From Streptomyces sp. NBC_00576 (lineage in GTDB: Bacteria; Actinomycetota; Actinomycetes; Streptomycetales; Streptomycetaceae), in assembly GCF_036345175.1 (NCBI RefSeq), contig NZ_CP107780.1, forward strand, positions 620,001-684,000: a DNA stretch of 64,000 bases. Reading direction: 5' to 3'. The translations under genes were made by a program, and so were the position numbers. A model generated the notes under the pieces. That model was given only the letters and a program-made list of their open reading frames with translations, did not search any database and had not been told where the DNA came from. Each line of letters begins with the position of its first letter. The first letter of the stretch is position 1. Below are positions 9,154-17,513 of this stretch, in pieces.

Positions 9154-9762
9154 TCAAGGGGTCAGCAGAGCCTGCACGGTGGGGGCGTAGCGGTCCACGA
9201 TGTCGTCGATCGCCGCCTCCCGCAGGTGCGTCCCGCGGGCGATGCCGTACATGACGCCCAGGCCGAGCAGGGTGGCGACGGCCAGTTCGGCGCGCAGGCC
9301 CGGGTCGGGACCGGGGAGGCGGCCGGCGAGGCGGTCGCTCACCTGGGTGCGGAAGTTGGCGCGCATGATGTCGCCCCGGTCGCCCTGGAAGGGGGCGAAC
9401 ACGATCCGCAGGACGGGGTCAGCGCCGCGCTCGGTCTGGCCGGTGAGGAGATGGCGGACCATGTGGCGGCCGAGGTCGTCCAGGGGTGCGTCGAGGAGTG
9501 CGTCGGCGTCCTGGTCGAAGGACATGACGCGGGCGAAGAGGGCGTCCTTGTTGCCGAAGTACTTGAGGATCAACGGCGGGCTGACGCCGGCCCGTTCAGC
9601 GACCGCCTTGAGCGTGATGTCGGCCTGCGCGTGGCGGGCGAGGAGGTGCCGGGCAGCGCGCAGGATGGCGGCCTTCGTCTGTTCCGCGTCCCGGCGCGGA
9701 GTCGTGGCCGGGGTCGGGACGGGGCCGGTCGGCGGTGGTGGTGGTGTGTGCACGGTGCTCAT
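9154..9762 (-). CDS. TetR-family repressor coupled to an MFS pump
   Basis: 202 residues. A Pro/Thr-rich tail of about 20 residues precedes a TetR DNA-binding domain (about 28-75: TKAAILRAARHLLARH, then ITLKAVAERAGVSPPLILKYFGNKDALF). The ligand domain ends with an actinobacterial TetR C-terminal region (GVMYGIARGTHLREAAIDDIV). The ATG overlaps the stop of the MFS gene (ATGA), so pump and regulator are translated from one transcript. The tandem palindromes upstream of the pump are its probable binding sites, giving autoregulation with efflux of the inducer. Confidence 0.92.
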   Translation of the reverse strand: MSTVHTPPPPPTGPVPTPATTPRRDAEQTKAAILRAARHLLARHAQADITLKAVAERAGVSPPLILKYFGNKDALFARVMSFDQDADALLDAPLDDLGRHMVRHLLTGQTERGADPVLRIVFAPFQGDRGDIMRANFRTQVSDRLAGRLPGPDPGLRAELAVATLLGLGVMYGIARGTHLREAAIDDIVDRYAPTVQALLTP

Positions 9763-11249
9763 GCTCCCTCCATCGCCCCGTCCCGGGCCCCCGGCGTGCG
9801 GCCACGGGCGCGCCGAGTGGCGCCGGTGACCGGGTCGCCGGGGATGGTCAGGGCCGCCGTGCAGGCCAGCAGGGCGACAACGCCCGCCATCCCGAAGGCC
9901 AGCAGGTAGCCGTGCAGGGTGGGCACCGGGGCGCCGTCCACCGGACTGGTGTGGCGTACCAGCACGGCGACCACCGCGGCGCTGCACATGGCCTGGCCGA
10001 TCGTGCGCATCAGGACGTTGACGCCGTTGGCGGAGGCTGTCTGGCCGGGCGGTACGGCCCCCAGGATCAGCATGGGCAGGGCCGAGTACGCGAACGTGGT
10101 GCCCATGCCGACGACCGCGGCACCCACGATGATCATCCACAGGTCACGGCTGTCCGCGATGCGCACCACATAGCCGAGCGCGATGACCGCCGTACCGATG
10201 ACCAGGGTGACGCGCGGCCCGTACGCCGCCGAGACGCGGGCCGAGACGGGCGAGAACACCAGCATGACGATGCCGCCGGGCAGCAGGACGAGGCCCGTCT
10301 CCACGATGGACAGACCGAGCCCGTACCCGGTGGCCTCGGGTGCCTGCACAAGCTGGGCCGTCACCAGGGAGTTGGAGTAGAAGGCGAACCCGGTCAGCAG
10401 GGCGGCGACATGGGACAGGCCGACCCGGGGCCGGGACACCAACCGCAGGTCCACCAGAGGCTGTTGGGTGCGCAACTGCTGCCACCACCACAGGCCGAGC
10501 ACACCGACCGCACCGAGGAAAAGCCCCAGGACGCGCGGACTGCCCCACCCCCACGCGCCGCCCTCGACGATCCCGAGCAGCAGACACACCAGCCCGACGG
10601 CCAGCCCCAGCGCGCCCACGACGTCGAAGCGGCCCGGCTCCCGGACGGGCGACTCGCGCACCGCCCACCACACTGCCGTCATGCCTGTCGCACCGAGGCC
10701 CGCGGTCGCCCAGAACATGATGTGCCAGTCCGCGTACTGGACGATCAGCGCGGCGAGCGGCAGCCCCAGGGCGGCGCCGATCCCGACGGTGGCGCTCATC
10801 AGCGCGACCGCGCTTCCCGTGCGCTCCGGCGGCAGTTCGTCGCGCAGGATGCTGATGGAGAGCGGTATGACGGCGGACGCGGCGCCCTGCAGGGCGCGTG
10901 CCGTGATGAGTACGCCGATGTCGGAGGACAGGGCGCACATGACCGAGCCGAGGACCATCAGCCCGAGGGCCGCGATCAGTACCCGCCGCTTGCCGTACAT
11001 GTCGCCGGCGCGGCCCAGCACCGGGGTGAGAACAGCGCCGGAGAGCAGGGTCGCGGTCACCATCCAGGAGACCGCGCCGGGTGAGGCGCCGGTCAGCCGG
11101 GGCAGGTCGGGCAGCAGCGGGATGACCACTGTCTGCATGACCGCCATGAGCATCCCGCCGAACGCCAGCGCAGGAACGGTCGTCCGGTCGCGCAGGGGCC
11201 GCGGGGCGGGCATCCGGCGTTGGGTGGGTATCGGGACAGGCTGGTCCAT
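9759..11249 (-). CDS. MFS multidrug efflux transporter (DHA2-like, 14 helices)
   Basis: 496 residues with about 14 hydrophobic helices and the MFS signature GRAGDMYGKRRVL after helix 2. Helix 5 carries a Gly-rich stretch (GIGAALGLPLAAL) typical of drug:H+ antiporters. Start ATG 11249 has GGAG seven bases upstream. An in-frame start further up, at 11327, lies inside the operators and is rejected. It heads a two-gene unit with the TetR gene, a common arrangement for inducible drug export; the flavin monooxygenase upstream on the same strand could supply or modify the substrate. Confidence 0.92.
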   Translation of the reverse strand: MDQPVPIPTQRRMPAPRPLRDRTTVPALAFGGMLMAVMQTVVIPLLPDLPRLTGASPGAVSWMVTATLLSGAVLTPVLGRAGDMYGKRRVLIAALGLMVLGSVMCALSSDIGVLITARALQGAASAVIPLSISILRDELPPERTGSAVALMSATVGIGAALGLPLAALIVQYADWHIMFWATAGLGATGMTAVWWAVRESPVREPGRFDVVGALGLAVGLVCLLLGIVEGGAWGWGSPRVLGLFLGAVGVLGLWWWQQLRTQQPLVDLRLVSRPRVGLSHVAALLTGFAFYSNSLVTAQLVQAPEATGYGLGLSIVETGLVLLPGGIVMLVFSPVSARVSAAYGPRVTLVIGTAVIALGYVVRIADSRDLWMIIVGAAVVGMGTTFAYSALPMLILGAVPPGQTASANGVNVLMRTIGQAMCSAAVVAVLVRHTSPVDGAPVPTLHGYLLAFGMAGVVALLACTAALTIPGDPVTGATRRARGRTPGARDGAMEGA

Positions 11250-11291
11250 CGGCACTCCAGCGGCCGGCCGCTCTGCGCGACAAAAAAATGG

Positions 11292-11332
11292 GGTGAATGG
11301 CGATTCACCATAGCGGTGAATCGCCATTCACC
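11292..11332. promoter_or_regulatory. Tandem TetR-type operators upstream of the MFS-tetR unit
   Basis: Two 18-bp palindromes, GGTGAATGGCGATTCACC (11292-11309) and GGTGAATCGCCATTCACC (11315-11332), have identical seven-base arms and complementary four-base centres. Together they form a larger perfect inverted repeat. Centre-to-centre distance is 23 bp, about two helical turns, so two repressor dimers could bind the same face. They end 43 bases upstream of the MFS start. Confidence 0.8.
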
Positions 11333-11355
11333 CAATAACAAGGGCTGTGACCAGG

Positions 11356-12600
11356 CTATTTTCCGGAGACTTCGGCCTCTTCCCGGGTACGGGGGGAGGC
11401 CAGCGCCCGTGCCTGCGCGGTGCGCGCGAGTTTCGGCCCGAGCCACCGCTTGAACCGGCGCAGCGCTTCGAGGCGTCCCGCCGCCCGGTCGATGCCGTAG
11501 TAGAGCTGGGGCGGCACATAGGGCAGCAGGGGCGAGTGACGCTGGCCGAGCAGGGCGAACATACGGGCCGGGGGCAGCCGGATGTAGCGCGGCAGGTTCT
11601 CGTACCACTGGGCGCTGTAGCGGGCCGCGCTCTGGATGGAGAGCAGTTCGGACTTGCGCCGCTCCTCGTACGCGGTGAGGGCCTCGGGTAGTTCTGGGTG
11701 CGTGCGCAGGGCGCCGGCCAGGGCAATGGCGTCCTCCAGGGCGAGGGTGGTGCCTGCGCCGATGGAGTAGTGCGTGGTGTGGGCGGCGTCGCCGAGCAGG
11801 ACGAGGTTGCCGTGGTGCCAGGTGCGGTTGGTGAGGGTGCGGAAGTTGAGCCACTGGGCGGCGCCGTCCGCGGAGGAGCGGCCGATCAGGGGGTGGCCGT
11901 CCAGCAGGTGGTCGAAGAGCTTCTCCAGGAGGGCCAGGCCGTCGGCCTCGTTCGCCCGGTCGAGGCCGAGCCCGCTCCAGGTCTCGGGGGAGCACTCGAC
12001 GACGCAGGTGCTGTGGTCCTGGCTGTAGCCGTAGCCGTAGCACCAGATCCAGCCGTGCTCCGTCTCCTTGAAGCCGAAGGTGAAGGCGTCGAAGACCTTG
12101 GTGGTGCCGAGCCAGATGTACCGGTTGCGTCCGGCCCGCAGGCCCGCGCCGAAGTGTTCGGTGTGCTGTTCGCGCAGCGCGCTGTTGACGCCGTCGGCGG
12201 CCACGACGAGATCGGCGTCGGCCAACTCGTCGGCGTCGGTGATCCCGTGCTCGAACTCCAGCCGTACGCCCAGCTGTCGGGCCCGGCCGGCGAGGATGTC
12301 GAGGAACTTGTGCCGGCCGATGCCGAAGCCCTCGTCGCTCTGCTGCCGGGTAGCACTGTCGCCCACGTGGGCGACTCCGTGGTTCCAGGACACCGAGGCG
12401 TCACCGATGGCCCGCGCGGACTCGGGGTCGTGCTCGTGGAGCTTGTCGAGCAGTCCGCGCCAGTAGGTGACGCCCCAGCCGTAGGTCGAGCCCGCCGGGT
12501 CGCGCTCGTACACGGTGATGTCGTGGGACGGATCCTGCAGCTTCATCAGGATCGAGAGATACAGGCCGGCGGGCCCGCCTCCGACACAAGCGACCTTCAC
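11356..12600 (-). CDS. FAD-dependent aromatic monooxygenase (anthraniloyl/salicylyl-CoA hydroxylase-like)
   Basis: 414 residues from GTG 12600, chosen because AGGGG lies five bases upstream; a GTG two codons earlier overlaps that site. Class A flavin monooxygenase: dinucleotide motif VGGGPAGLY at about 5-13, and the FAD-ribityl motif GDAAHTTHYSIGAGT near 270. The opening (KVACVGGGPAGLYLSILMKLQDPSHDITVYERD) and the HYSIGAGT variant resemble the N-terminal domain of salicylyl-CoA and anthraniloyl-CoA hydroxylases more than phenol hydroxylases. It would hydroxylate an aromatic, possibly CoA-bound, substrate using NAD(P)H and O2. It lies upstream of, and in the same direction as, the efflux unit, but tandem operators separate them. 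Confidence 0.86.
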   Translation of the reverse strand: MKVACVGGGPAGLYLSILMKLQDPSHDITVYERDPAGSTYGWGVTYWRGLLDKLHEHDPESARAIGDASVSWNHGVAHVGDSATRQQSDEGFGIGRHKFLDILAGRARQLGVRLEFEHGITDADELADADLVVAADGVNSALREQHTEHFGAGLRAGRNRYIWLGTTKVFDAFTFGFKETEHGWIWCYGYGYSQDHSTCVVECSPETWSGLGLDRANEADGLALLEKLFDHLLDGHPLIGRSSADGAAQWLNFRTLTNRTWHHGNLVLLGDAAHTTHYSIGAGTTLALEDAIALAGALRTHPELPEALTAYEERRKSELLSIQSAARYSAQWYENLPRYIRLPPARMFALLGQRHSPLLPYVPPQLYYGIDRAAGRLEALRRFKRWLGPKLARTAQARALASPRTREEAEVSGK

Positions 12601-12720
12601 ACACACCCCTAGCGATTACAGAAGGTGGTCAGTTCGCGTCGGAGAGTAGCAGGATGTGGGGTCGTCGAACGGCCTCACTGTGTGTGGGGGCCGGTGAATT
12701 CGGGTGCGCCACCGCGCCAC

Positions 12721-12794
12721 CCAAGGGGCGCGGGGCTGTATCGATCTGCGGCTCCGCCGCGTGGGCGCGACCAGCCCCCCACCCGCCCGCAGCC
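12721..12794. repeat. Dispersed Streptomyces intergenic repeat, long form
   Basis: The sequence CCAAGGGGCGCGGGGCTGTA, then CTCCGCCGCGTGGGCGCGAC and a CAGCC-rich end, belongs to a repeat family I recognise from the 3' flanks of many Streptomyces genes. A shorter relative is at 14487-14537. It contains CGGCTCCGCCG, a small stem. The stretch from 12601 to 12820 otherwise holds nothing I can support. Confidence 0.6.
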
Positions 12795-12820
12795 AACACA
12801 CCGCCTGCCCAGCGGAGCCG

Positions 12821-13534
12821 CTACGCGTCGGCCGTACGGCACTCCGGGTGACCCCAGCCCTGGGTGTTCTTGGCGATCGCCTCGCCGGCCGCATAGGCGC
12901 GTCCGCAGACGCAGCGGCCGGGGAACTTCGCCTTGAGGGTCCGGTTGGAGTTGCCGCTGCGCGGCCGGGACGCCTTCGCGGCGGACGTCTTCGCGCTGGA
13001 TGTCCTCGGGGCAGAGGAGCGCGGGGTGTCGGGCGAGGCCGGGGGCTCCGGGGAGCCGAGGTCGCTGCCCGCCGGCTGCTGCACGATGGCGGCCTGGCTG
13101 GCGGCGCGGTCGGCGAAGTCGTTGAGCTTGTCGCCGTCGACCTGGTGTGCGGGCACGTACCGGAACTCGACCGAGCGGCCGTCGAGCAGTTCGTCGATAC
13201 GGACGACGAGTTCCTGGTTGGCGACCGGCTTGCCCGCGGCCGTCTTCCAGCCCTTGCGCTTCCAGCCGGGCAGCCAGGTCGTGACGGCCTTCATCGCGTA
13301 CTGGGAGTCCATCCGGATCTCCAGCGGTACGTCCGGTGCGACGGCCGTCAACAGGCGTTCCAGCGCGGTGAGTTCGGCGACGTTGTTGGTGGCTTTGCCG
13401 AGCGGCCCGGCCTCCCAGCGAGCGGGGCTCTCCGAGCCGTCGGCCACCACCCAGGCCCAGCCCGCCGGTCCTGGATTTCCCTTCGAAGCCCCGTCGCACG
13501 CGGCCACCACACGTTCACGCATGCGCTCGATCAT
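12821..13534 (-). CDS. rnhA: Ribonuclease HI with C-terminal Cys motif domain
   Basis: 237 residues. The RNase HI domain carries the full DEDD set: D14 in CDGASKGNPG, E54 in NNVAELTALE, D76 in RMDSQYAM and D139 in GDKLNDFAD, with H130 in the PAHQVDGD loop. It cleaves RNA in RNA:DNA hybrids. After a Ser/Pro/Lys-rich linker (about 155-200) the last 35 residues contain CVCGRAY and GHPEC, a possible small zinc site or nucleic-acid-binding knuckle not present in E. coli RNase HI. Start is either 13534 or ATG 13522; neither has a strong ribosome site. Confidence 0.9.
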   Translation of the reverse strand: MIERMRERVVAACDGASKGNPGPAGWAWVVADGSESPARWEAGPLGKATNNVAELTALERLLTAVAPDVPLEIRMDSQYAMKAVTTWLPGWKRKGWKTAAGKPVANQELVVRIDELLDGRSVEFRYVPAHQVDGDKLNDFADRAASQAAIVQQPAGSDLGSPEPPASPDTPRSSAPRTSSAKTSAAKASRPRSGNSNRTLKAKFPGRCVCGRAYAAGEAIAKNTQGWGHPECRTADA

Positions 13535-13578
13535 GCCATGCGCGAGGCGGGCTCCAGGTCCCTCGTCCGGTGCCTCCG

Positions 13579-14379
13579 TCAGGTCACGTCCGCCGACTTG
13601 GGCATCTCGCCGGCCGTTGTCGTGGTGTCGATGACGGAGAAGTTGGCGCCCTGCGGATCGCTCAGCGCGGCGAACCGGCCGAACGGGCTGTCCATGGGCC
13701 CGAAGCGCAGCACGGCGCCGAGTTTGGTGGCCGTGGCGACGGCGTCGTCGCAGTTGCCGACGCTGAAGTACACGTTGATGTACGGCGGCATCTCGGGCGG
13801 GAAGTCGTCCGTCATCCGCATCCGGCCGAGGACGGTTTTGTCGCCCAGGTTGTACATACGGAAGTCGATGGCGTCGTCCTGCATCTGCTTCGCCGAGTAG
13901 CCGAAGACGGCCGGGAAGAAGGTGTCCGACTTCTCGGCATCGCGCGTGAAGACCTCGGCCCAGCAGTAGGCGCCGGGCTGTTGCGGACCCGCTTCGAAGC
14001 CTTCGTGGGTACCGGCCTGCCAGACACCGAAGACGGCACCGCTGGGGTCGCGGGCCAGGCACATGGTGCCGAAGTCGCCCACCTGCATCGGCTCCATGAG
14101 CAGTTCGCCGCCGTTGTCGCGGATCTTCGAGGCGGTGGCGGCGGCGTCCGGCGAGGCGAGGTACAGGCACCACGCCGACTGCCCCTCCTGCCCGGGCATG
14201 GGCGGGACGACGGCGGCGACCGCCTTGCCGTCGGCGTACGCCTGCGTGTAGTTGCCGTACTCCGACGACGACTCGCCGAAGGTCCAGCCCAGCACCTCGC
14301 CGTAGAAGCGCTTGGCGCCCTCGACGTCACTGAACATCGCGTCGGCCCAACAGGGCGTTCCCTCAGGTTGCACGGCCAT
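13579..14379 (-). CDS. Tandem VOC (glyoxalase-fold) protein
   Basis: 266 residues made of two glyoxalase/bleomycin-resistance half units. The first runs about 5-120, with FSDVEGAKRFYGEVLGWTF and a closing DPSGAVFGVWQ. The second runs about 135-255, with FTRDAEKSDTFFPAVFGY and DPQGANFSVID. This arrangement matches the actinobacterial VOC proteins related to the mycobacterial CFP30B antigen, often labelled hydroxylase without enzymatic proof. It is 45 bases upstream of rnhA on the same strand, so co-transcription is possible. Confidence 0.88.
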   Translation of the reverse strand: MAVQPEGTPCWADAMFSDVEGAKRFYGEVLGWTFGESSSEYGNYTQAYADGKAVAAVVPPMPGQEGQSAWCLYLASPDAAATASKIRDNGGELLMEPMQVGDFGTMCLARDPSGAVFGVWQAGTHEGFEAGPQQPGAYCWAEVFTRDAEKSDTFFPAVFGYSAKQMQDDAIDFRMYNLGDKTVLGRMRMTDDFPPEMPPYINVYFSVGNCDDAVATATKLGAVLRFGPMDSPFGRFAALSDPQGANFSVIDTTTTAGEMPKSADVT

Positions 14380-14486
14380 GGCTCCGGCCTCTCCGGTCTT
14401 GTCGATCTGGTCGGGTGGTCCGGATTCTCACGCTAGCCAGCCTTCGTCCGGGACGCGCGCCGAACGGCCCTGGCTGTCACAGACCG

Positions 14487-14537
14487 CCCAAAGGGGCGCG
14501 GGGAACTGCGCGACAAGCCCCCACCGGCGCTCAGCCA
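14487..14537. repeat. Dispersed Streptomyces intergenic repeat, short form
   Basis: CCCAAAGGGGCGCGGGGAAC followed by TGCGCGACAAGCCCCCACCG and CAGCCAACA. It shares its ends with the copy at 12721-12794, and the two bracket the rnhA-VOC pair. The family is common between Streptomyces genes; no function is established that I know of. Confidence 0.6.
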
Positions 14538-14636
14538 ACAAACAACCCACAGGGCAGGGCAATAACACACCCCCGCAGTCTGATAATTTCATCGGCGCTC
14601 GTCTCTCCTGACCCTCTACTCCCTCCAGGTGCCCAG

Positions 14637-15038
14637 ATGTCCGCTGCACGGGTGCGTCGCCTCGCGACACGGCATGCCCACGGCGGCCTCCCGCACCTGC
14701 TGGGCGTCCTGGTTCTCGTCCTCGCGGCGTTCGCGTTCTCCTGCGCCGGCGCCCTGCCCTCGCCGGACACCGGGCTCTCGCAGTCGACGTCGGTGTCGGC
14801 TTCGGCGCACGCCGTGCACATCGCCGACCGAGACCCCTGCCAGGAGGGCCCGCACCACGGCTGTCACGCCCCCGGGAACCACGGCGTCCTCAACCACGCG
14901 CCCTTCATCGGCGCGGACCGGGCCGCCGCACTGGACCAGCCGAGCAGCGCCCCCGCCCGGCTGCCGCTCGGCCCGTCGCGGATCCCGGGCACCGCCCGCC
15001 CTCCCGATCTCCACGAGCTGCAGTTGCTGCGGGTCTAG
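14637..15038 (+). CDS. Small exported or anchored His/Cys-rich protein, unknown
   Basis: 133 residues. A basic N-terminus and one hydrophobic helix (about 18-38: LLGVLVLVLAAFAFSCAGAL) form a signal or anchor. The mature part has a metal-ligand-like patch, DPCQEGPHHGCHAPGNHG, near 63-80, then a Pro/Leu-rich tail. It is followed after 127 bases by a DUF3105 gene in the same direction. The Cys/His cluster suggests metal binding, but no family is recognised. The ribosome site is weak, so the start is uncertain. Confidence 0.55.
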   Translation: MSAARVRRLATRHAHGGLPHLLGVLVLVLAAFAFSCAGALPSPDTGLSQSTSVSASAHAVHIADRDPCQEGPHHGCHAPGNHGVLNHAPFIGADRAAALDQPSSAPARLPLGPSRIPGTARPPDLHELQLLRV

Positions 15039-15165
15039 GCCGTGGCCGGGCCCCATGTTCGAGGGCCCGATCCGACGGCCGGTTCTGCCTGGCCACGACC
15101 ACGACCATCACCCCAGCGTGCAGCGCCGTGCCCGGAGACGGGCATGGCCCGGAGAAGGACATCCC

Positions 15166-15801
15166 ATGGGTACATCCAATGCCAAGGCGAAGACCGCGGC
15201 CCGCCGCGCCCACATGGAAGAGCTGCGCAAGACCGAGCAGGCCCGTGAGCGACGGATGCGTCTGCTCACGCTCGGCGCGACCGCCGTCATACTCGTCGGC
15301 CTGGCCGGCGGCGGCTGGTATCTCGTCGACTCCGCCCAGGACAAGGAAGAGGCGAAGGCGGCGCCGATCTCTGGCGTGAAGAGCTGGTCCAAGCTCACCC
15401 AGAACCACGTCACCAAGGCCGTCACCTACAAGATGAGCCCGCCGGTGGGTGGCGACCACAACCAGGTGTGGGTGAACTGCGACCGGCAGGTCTACACCAA
15501 GGTGGTCCCCAACGAGAACGCGGTGCACGCCCTTGAACACGGTGCCGTCTGGATCACGTACAACGACAAGGCGGCCAAGGCGGACGTCGAGACGCTCTCC
15601 GAGAAGGTGACCAACACGTCGTACACCTTCATGAGTCCGTACGAGGACCAGTCGTCGCCGATCGTGCTGAGCGCCTGGGAGCACCAGCTCAAGGTGGACA
15701 AGGCGTCGGACCCGCGGGTCGCGAAGTTCCTCGACAAGTACGTCCAGGGCGCGCAGACGCCCGAGCCCGGTGCCGCGTGCACCAACGGAATGACGCCGTG
15801 A
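15166..15801 (+). CDS. DUF3105 membrane-anchored extracellular protein
   Basis: 211 residues. A basic cytosolic N-terminus (KAKTAARRAHMEELRKTEQARERRMR) leads to one membrane helix (about 33-52). The outside domain has the DUF3105 hallmarks: a P-GGDHN-VW-NC stretch, ALEHGAVWITY, and YEDQSSPIVLSAW. His and Cys residues in those motifs are conserved in the family and could bind a metal, but function is unknown. GGAGAAGGA five bases before ATG 15166 fixes the start. Probably one unit with the His/Cys-rich gene upstream. Confidence 0.9.
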   Translation: MGTSNAKAKTAARRAHMEELRKTEQARERRMRLLTLGATAVILVGLAGGGWYLVDSAQDKEEAKAAPISGVKSWSKLTQNHVTKAVTYKMSPPVGGDHNQVWVNCDRQVYTKVVPNENAVHALEHGAVWITYNDKAAKADVETLSEKVTNTSYTFMSPYEDQSSPIVLSAWEHQLKVDKASDPRVAKFLDKYVQGAQTPEPGAACTNGMTP

Positions 15802-15924
15802 ACCACGGCAGGCCCTGAGCGCCGGCTGCGGGGCGTTCGCACCGGACGACCCGCACCGGCGCCTGCCTTTCCTTGCCGTGGAAAATCGTTGGACCGTGGG
15901 CCCGTCGGCGGCTGGGATGATCCC

Positions 15925-15996
15925 ATGTGTGCCCTGAAGATGCGTGCGGACGAGGCGGAGATCGACGCCCCGTTAGCTCGATTAGCTCGATCGTGA
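15925..15996 (+). pseudogene. Relic of an aminoglycoside-phosphotransferase-type gene 5' end
   Basis: An ATG opens MCALKMRADEAEIDAP, then the frame passes through a nine-base direct repeat (TTAGCTCGATTAGCTCGA) and stops. From memory, the opening resembles the N-termini of Streptomyces aminoglycoside phosphotransferase family proteins (MxADExxIDAxLVRRLLAxQF). A second fragment reading EIVRLLA follows in another frame. Nothing downstream continues the protein. The gap 15802-16232 holds only this, a short open stretch at 16080-16190 that I cannot place, and the hairpin at 16188. Confidence 0.35.
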
Positions 15997-16187
15997 GATC
16001 GTCCGCTTGCTGGCTTGTGGTGCCCTGAGCTGATCGGGCCAACGTGATCGTGCGACCTGGGACACCGGGTACGGCGCCAGCATGCGGGGCCCCTGCTCCA
16101 CCAGAGTGATGGTCCAGGGCCTCCCCGTCGCGGAGCTGCTGCGGCGCGGCGCTGTCTACACGGCGCTGCACAGCGGTCGGCCGGGCT

Positions 16188-16210
16188 GAGCCGCCCGGGC
16201 TGGGCGGCTC
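16188..16210. terminator. Stem-loop 3' of the convergent VOC gene
   Basis: GAGCCGCCC and GGGCGGCTC pair perfectly around a five-base loop. It lies 22 bases beyond the stop of the minus-strand VOC gene, where a terminator for that gene is expected. No T tract is present on either side, which is usual in high-GC actinomycetes. Confidence 0.5.
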
Positions 16211-16232
16211 GGCCGGACCGGGTTCGCCCCCC

Positions 16233-16715
16233 CTACTCCCCCGCGTACGCCTTCTTCAGGGCGGCGATGTCCAGCTTGCCCATCGCGTACATGGCCTTGG
16301 TGGTGCGGACGGCCTTCTCCTGGTCCGGGTCGCTGAGCATCTCGATGAGGCCGTCGGGGATGACCTGCCAGGACAGGCCGTACTTGTCCTTGAGCCACCC
16401 GCAGGGGCCGCCCTCGCCGCCGCCCTCGGTGAGCTTGGCCCAGTAGTGGTCGACCTCTGCCTGGTCCGCGCAGTAGATCTGGAAGGAGACGGCCTCGCTG
16501 AACTTGAACTGCGGGCCACCGTTAATGGCGACGAACTTCTGGCCGTTGGCCACGAAGTCGACGGCCAGCACGCCGCCGGCGGGGGCGGGGCCGGCCTCGT
16601 TGTAGTAGCCGATCCTGCCGAGCTTCGAGTTCTTGAAGACCGAGACGTAGTAGTGCGCGGCTTCCTCGGCCTGGCCGTCGAACCAGAGACACGTGGTGAA
16701 TCCGTCGGTGGTCAT
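16233..16715 (-). CDS. VOC-family protein, PhnB-like
   Basis: 160 residues of the PhnB/3-demethylubiquinone-methyltransferase-like VOC group. Visible hallmarks are TTCLWFDGQAEEAAHYYVSVF at the start, FKFSEAVSFQIYCADQAEVDHYW in the middle and WQVIP near 115. Members are single-domain dimers of unclear function. The C-terminal MYAMGKLDIAALKKAYAG is typical of the group. The segment 16716-16830 upstream shows only a probable promoter region. Confidence 0.9.
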   Translation of the reverse strand: MTTDGFTTCLWFDGQAEEAAHYYVSVFKNSKLGRIGYYNEAGPAPAGGVLAVDFVANGQKFVAINGGPQFKFSEAVSFQIYCADQAEVDHYWAKLTEGGGEGGPCGWLKDKYGLSWQVIPDGLIEMLSDPDQEKAVRTTKAMYAMGKLDIAALKKAYAGE

Positions 16716-16830
16716 GGAGTACCTCCTGAAGCGGGAACGCTGTCACCTCTTTCGACCGATCCTGGTGCGGAAACTCATCGGTGGCGCGACGAGTTGTTCC
16801 ACCCGATCCGTCTCAGCGATGACGCGGCGC

Positions 16831-17442
16831 TCACTGGCCTACTCGGCCGTCGACCCGCTCGCGCAGGAGGTCGGCGTGGCCGCAGTGCCGCGCGTACTCG
16901 TTGACGTGCGCTGACAGAACGTCACGCAGCTGGATCGCCCCGCCGTGCTCGGCGCCGAAGTCGGAGAAGCCGGCGTTCGTGGTGCCGAGGTCGGCGACGC
17001 TCGCGATGAAGCGGTCGGTCCGTTCCACCTCTTCCCGCCACTGCCGCCAGGCGTCCTCCACGACCTGCGGGTCGGCGACCGCGCCGTTCCAGTCGCCGTC
17101 GCGGTCGTCGTCGGTGCGGTACAGCTTGGGCGCGTCCTCGCCGGCCATGACCCGGCGAAAGTGCCGTTCGTCCTCGGTCAGGTGCCGCACCAGCCCGAGC
17201 AGGGACATCGTGGACGGCGGCACGGAGCGCCGGGCCATCTGCTCGGCGTCCAGGCCGGCGCACTTCATTTCCACGGTGAGGCGGTAGTGGCGCAGGCCCT
17301 CGATCAGCGTGCCGCGTTCGTCGACGATCTCGGTGTCGGTCTCGCGCGGGTCGTCGTCCGGGTCGACCCACATGTCGTCGTAGACGGTCGCGACCGTCCA
17401 ACGAGTCGCCGTTGCTTCGTTGTCGTGCGCGCGCGAATCCAT
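16831..17442 (-). CDS. DinB-fold protein (DUF664), possible thiol-dependent transferase
   Basis: 203 residues. The signature SVPPSTMSLLGLVRHLTEDERHFRR and a closing HVNEYARHCGHADLLRERVDG give the three-His pattern of DinB/mycothiol-dependent-maleylpyruvate-isomerase-like four-helix bundles, in this case DUF664. Members probably bind a divalent metal and act on thiol conjugates; no substrate can be assigned. Start ATG 17442 is chosen over ATG 17373 by comparison with remembered relatives beginning shortly before DDMWVDPDDDPR. The frame upstream is open and continuous with a VOC relic, see 17514-17838. Confidence 0.8.
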   Translation of the reverse strand: MDSRAHDNEATATRWTVATVYDDMWVDPDDDPRETDTEIVDERGTLIEGLRHYRLTVEMKCAGLDAEQMARRSVPPSTMSLLGLVRHLTEDERHFRRVMAGEDAPKLYRTDDDRDGDWNGAVADPQVVEDAWRQWREEVERTDRFIASVADLGTTNAGFSDFGAEHGGAIQLRDVLSAHVNEYARHCGHADLLRERVDGRVGQ

Positions 17443-17513
17443 GGGGGCATGGTCGCGTGCGTCGGCATCGGCCGCCACCGAATATCGGGCCGGGTGATCG
17501 CCCGGCACCTTTC

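Noticed and set aside
11250..11327. Longer N-terminus for the MFS pump
   Set aside because: The extra codons would lie inside the tandem operators and lack a ribosome site; GGAG precedes ATG 11249.
13535..14173. Upstream extension of the RNase HI frame
   Set aside because: It overlaps the VOC gene in another frame and has low-complexity Arg/Gly text; RNase HI begins at 13534 or 13522.
16080..16190. Short open frame reading MRGPCSTRVMVQGLPVAELL
   Set aside because: 35 codons, no ribosome site and no recognisable family; it sits in a gap with other relic sequence.
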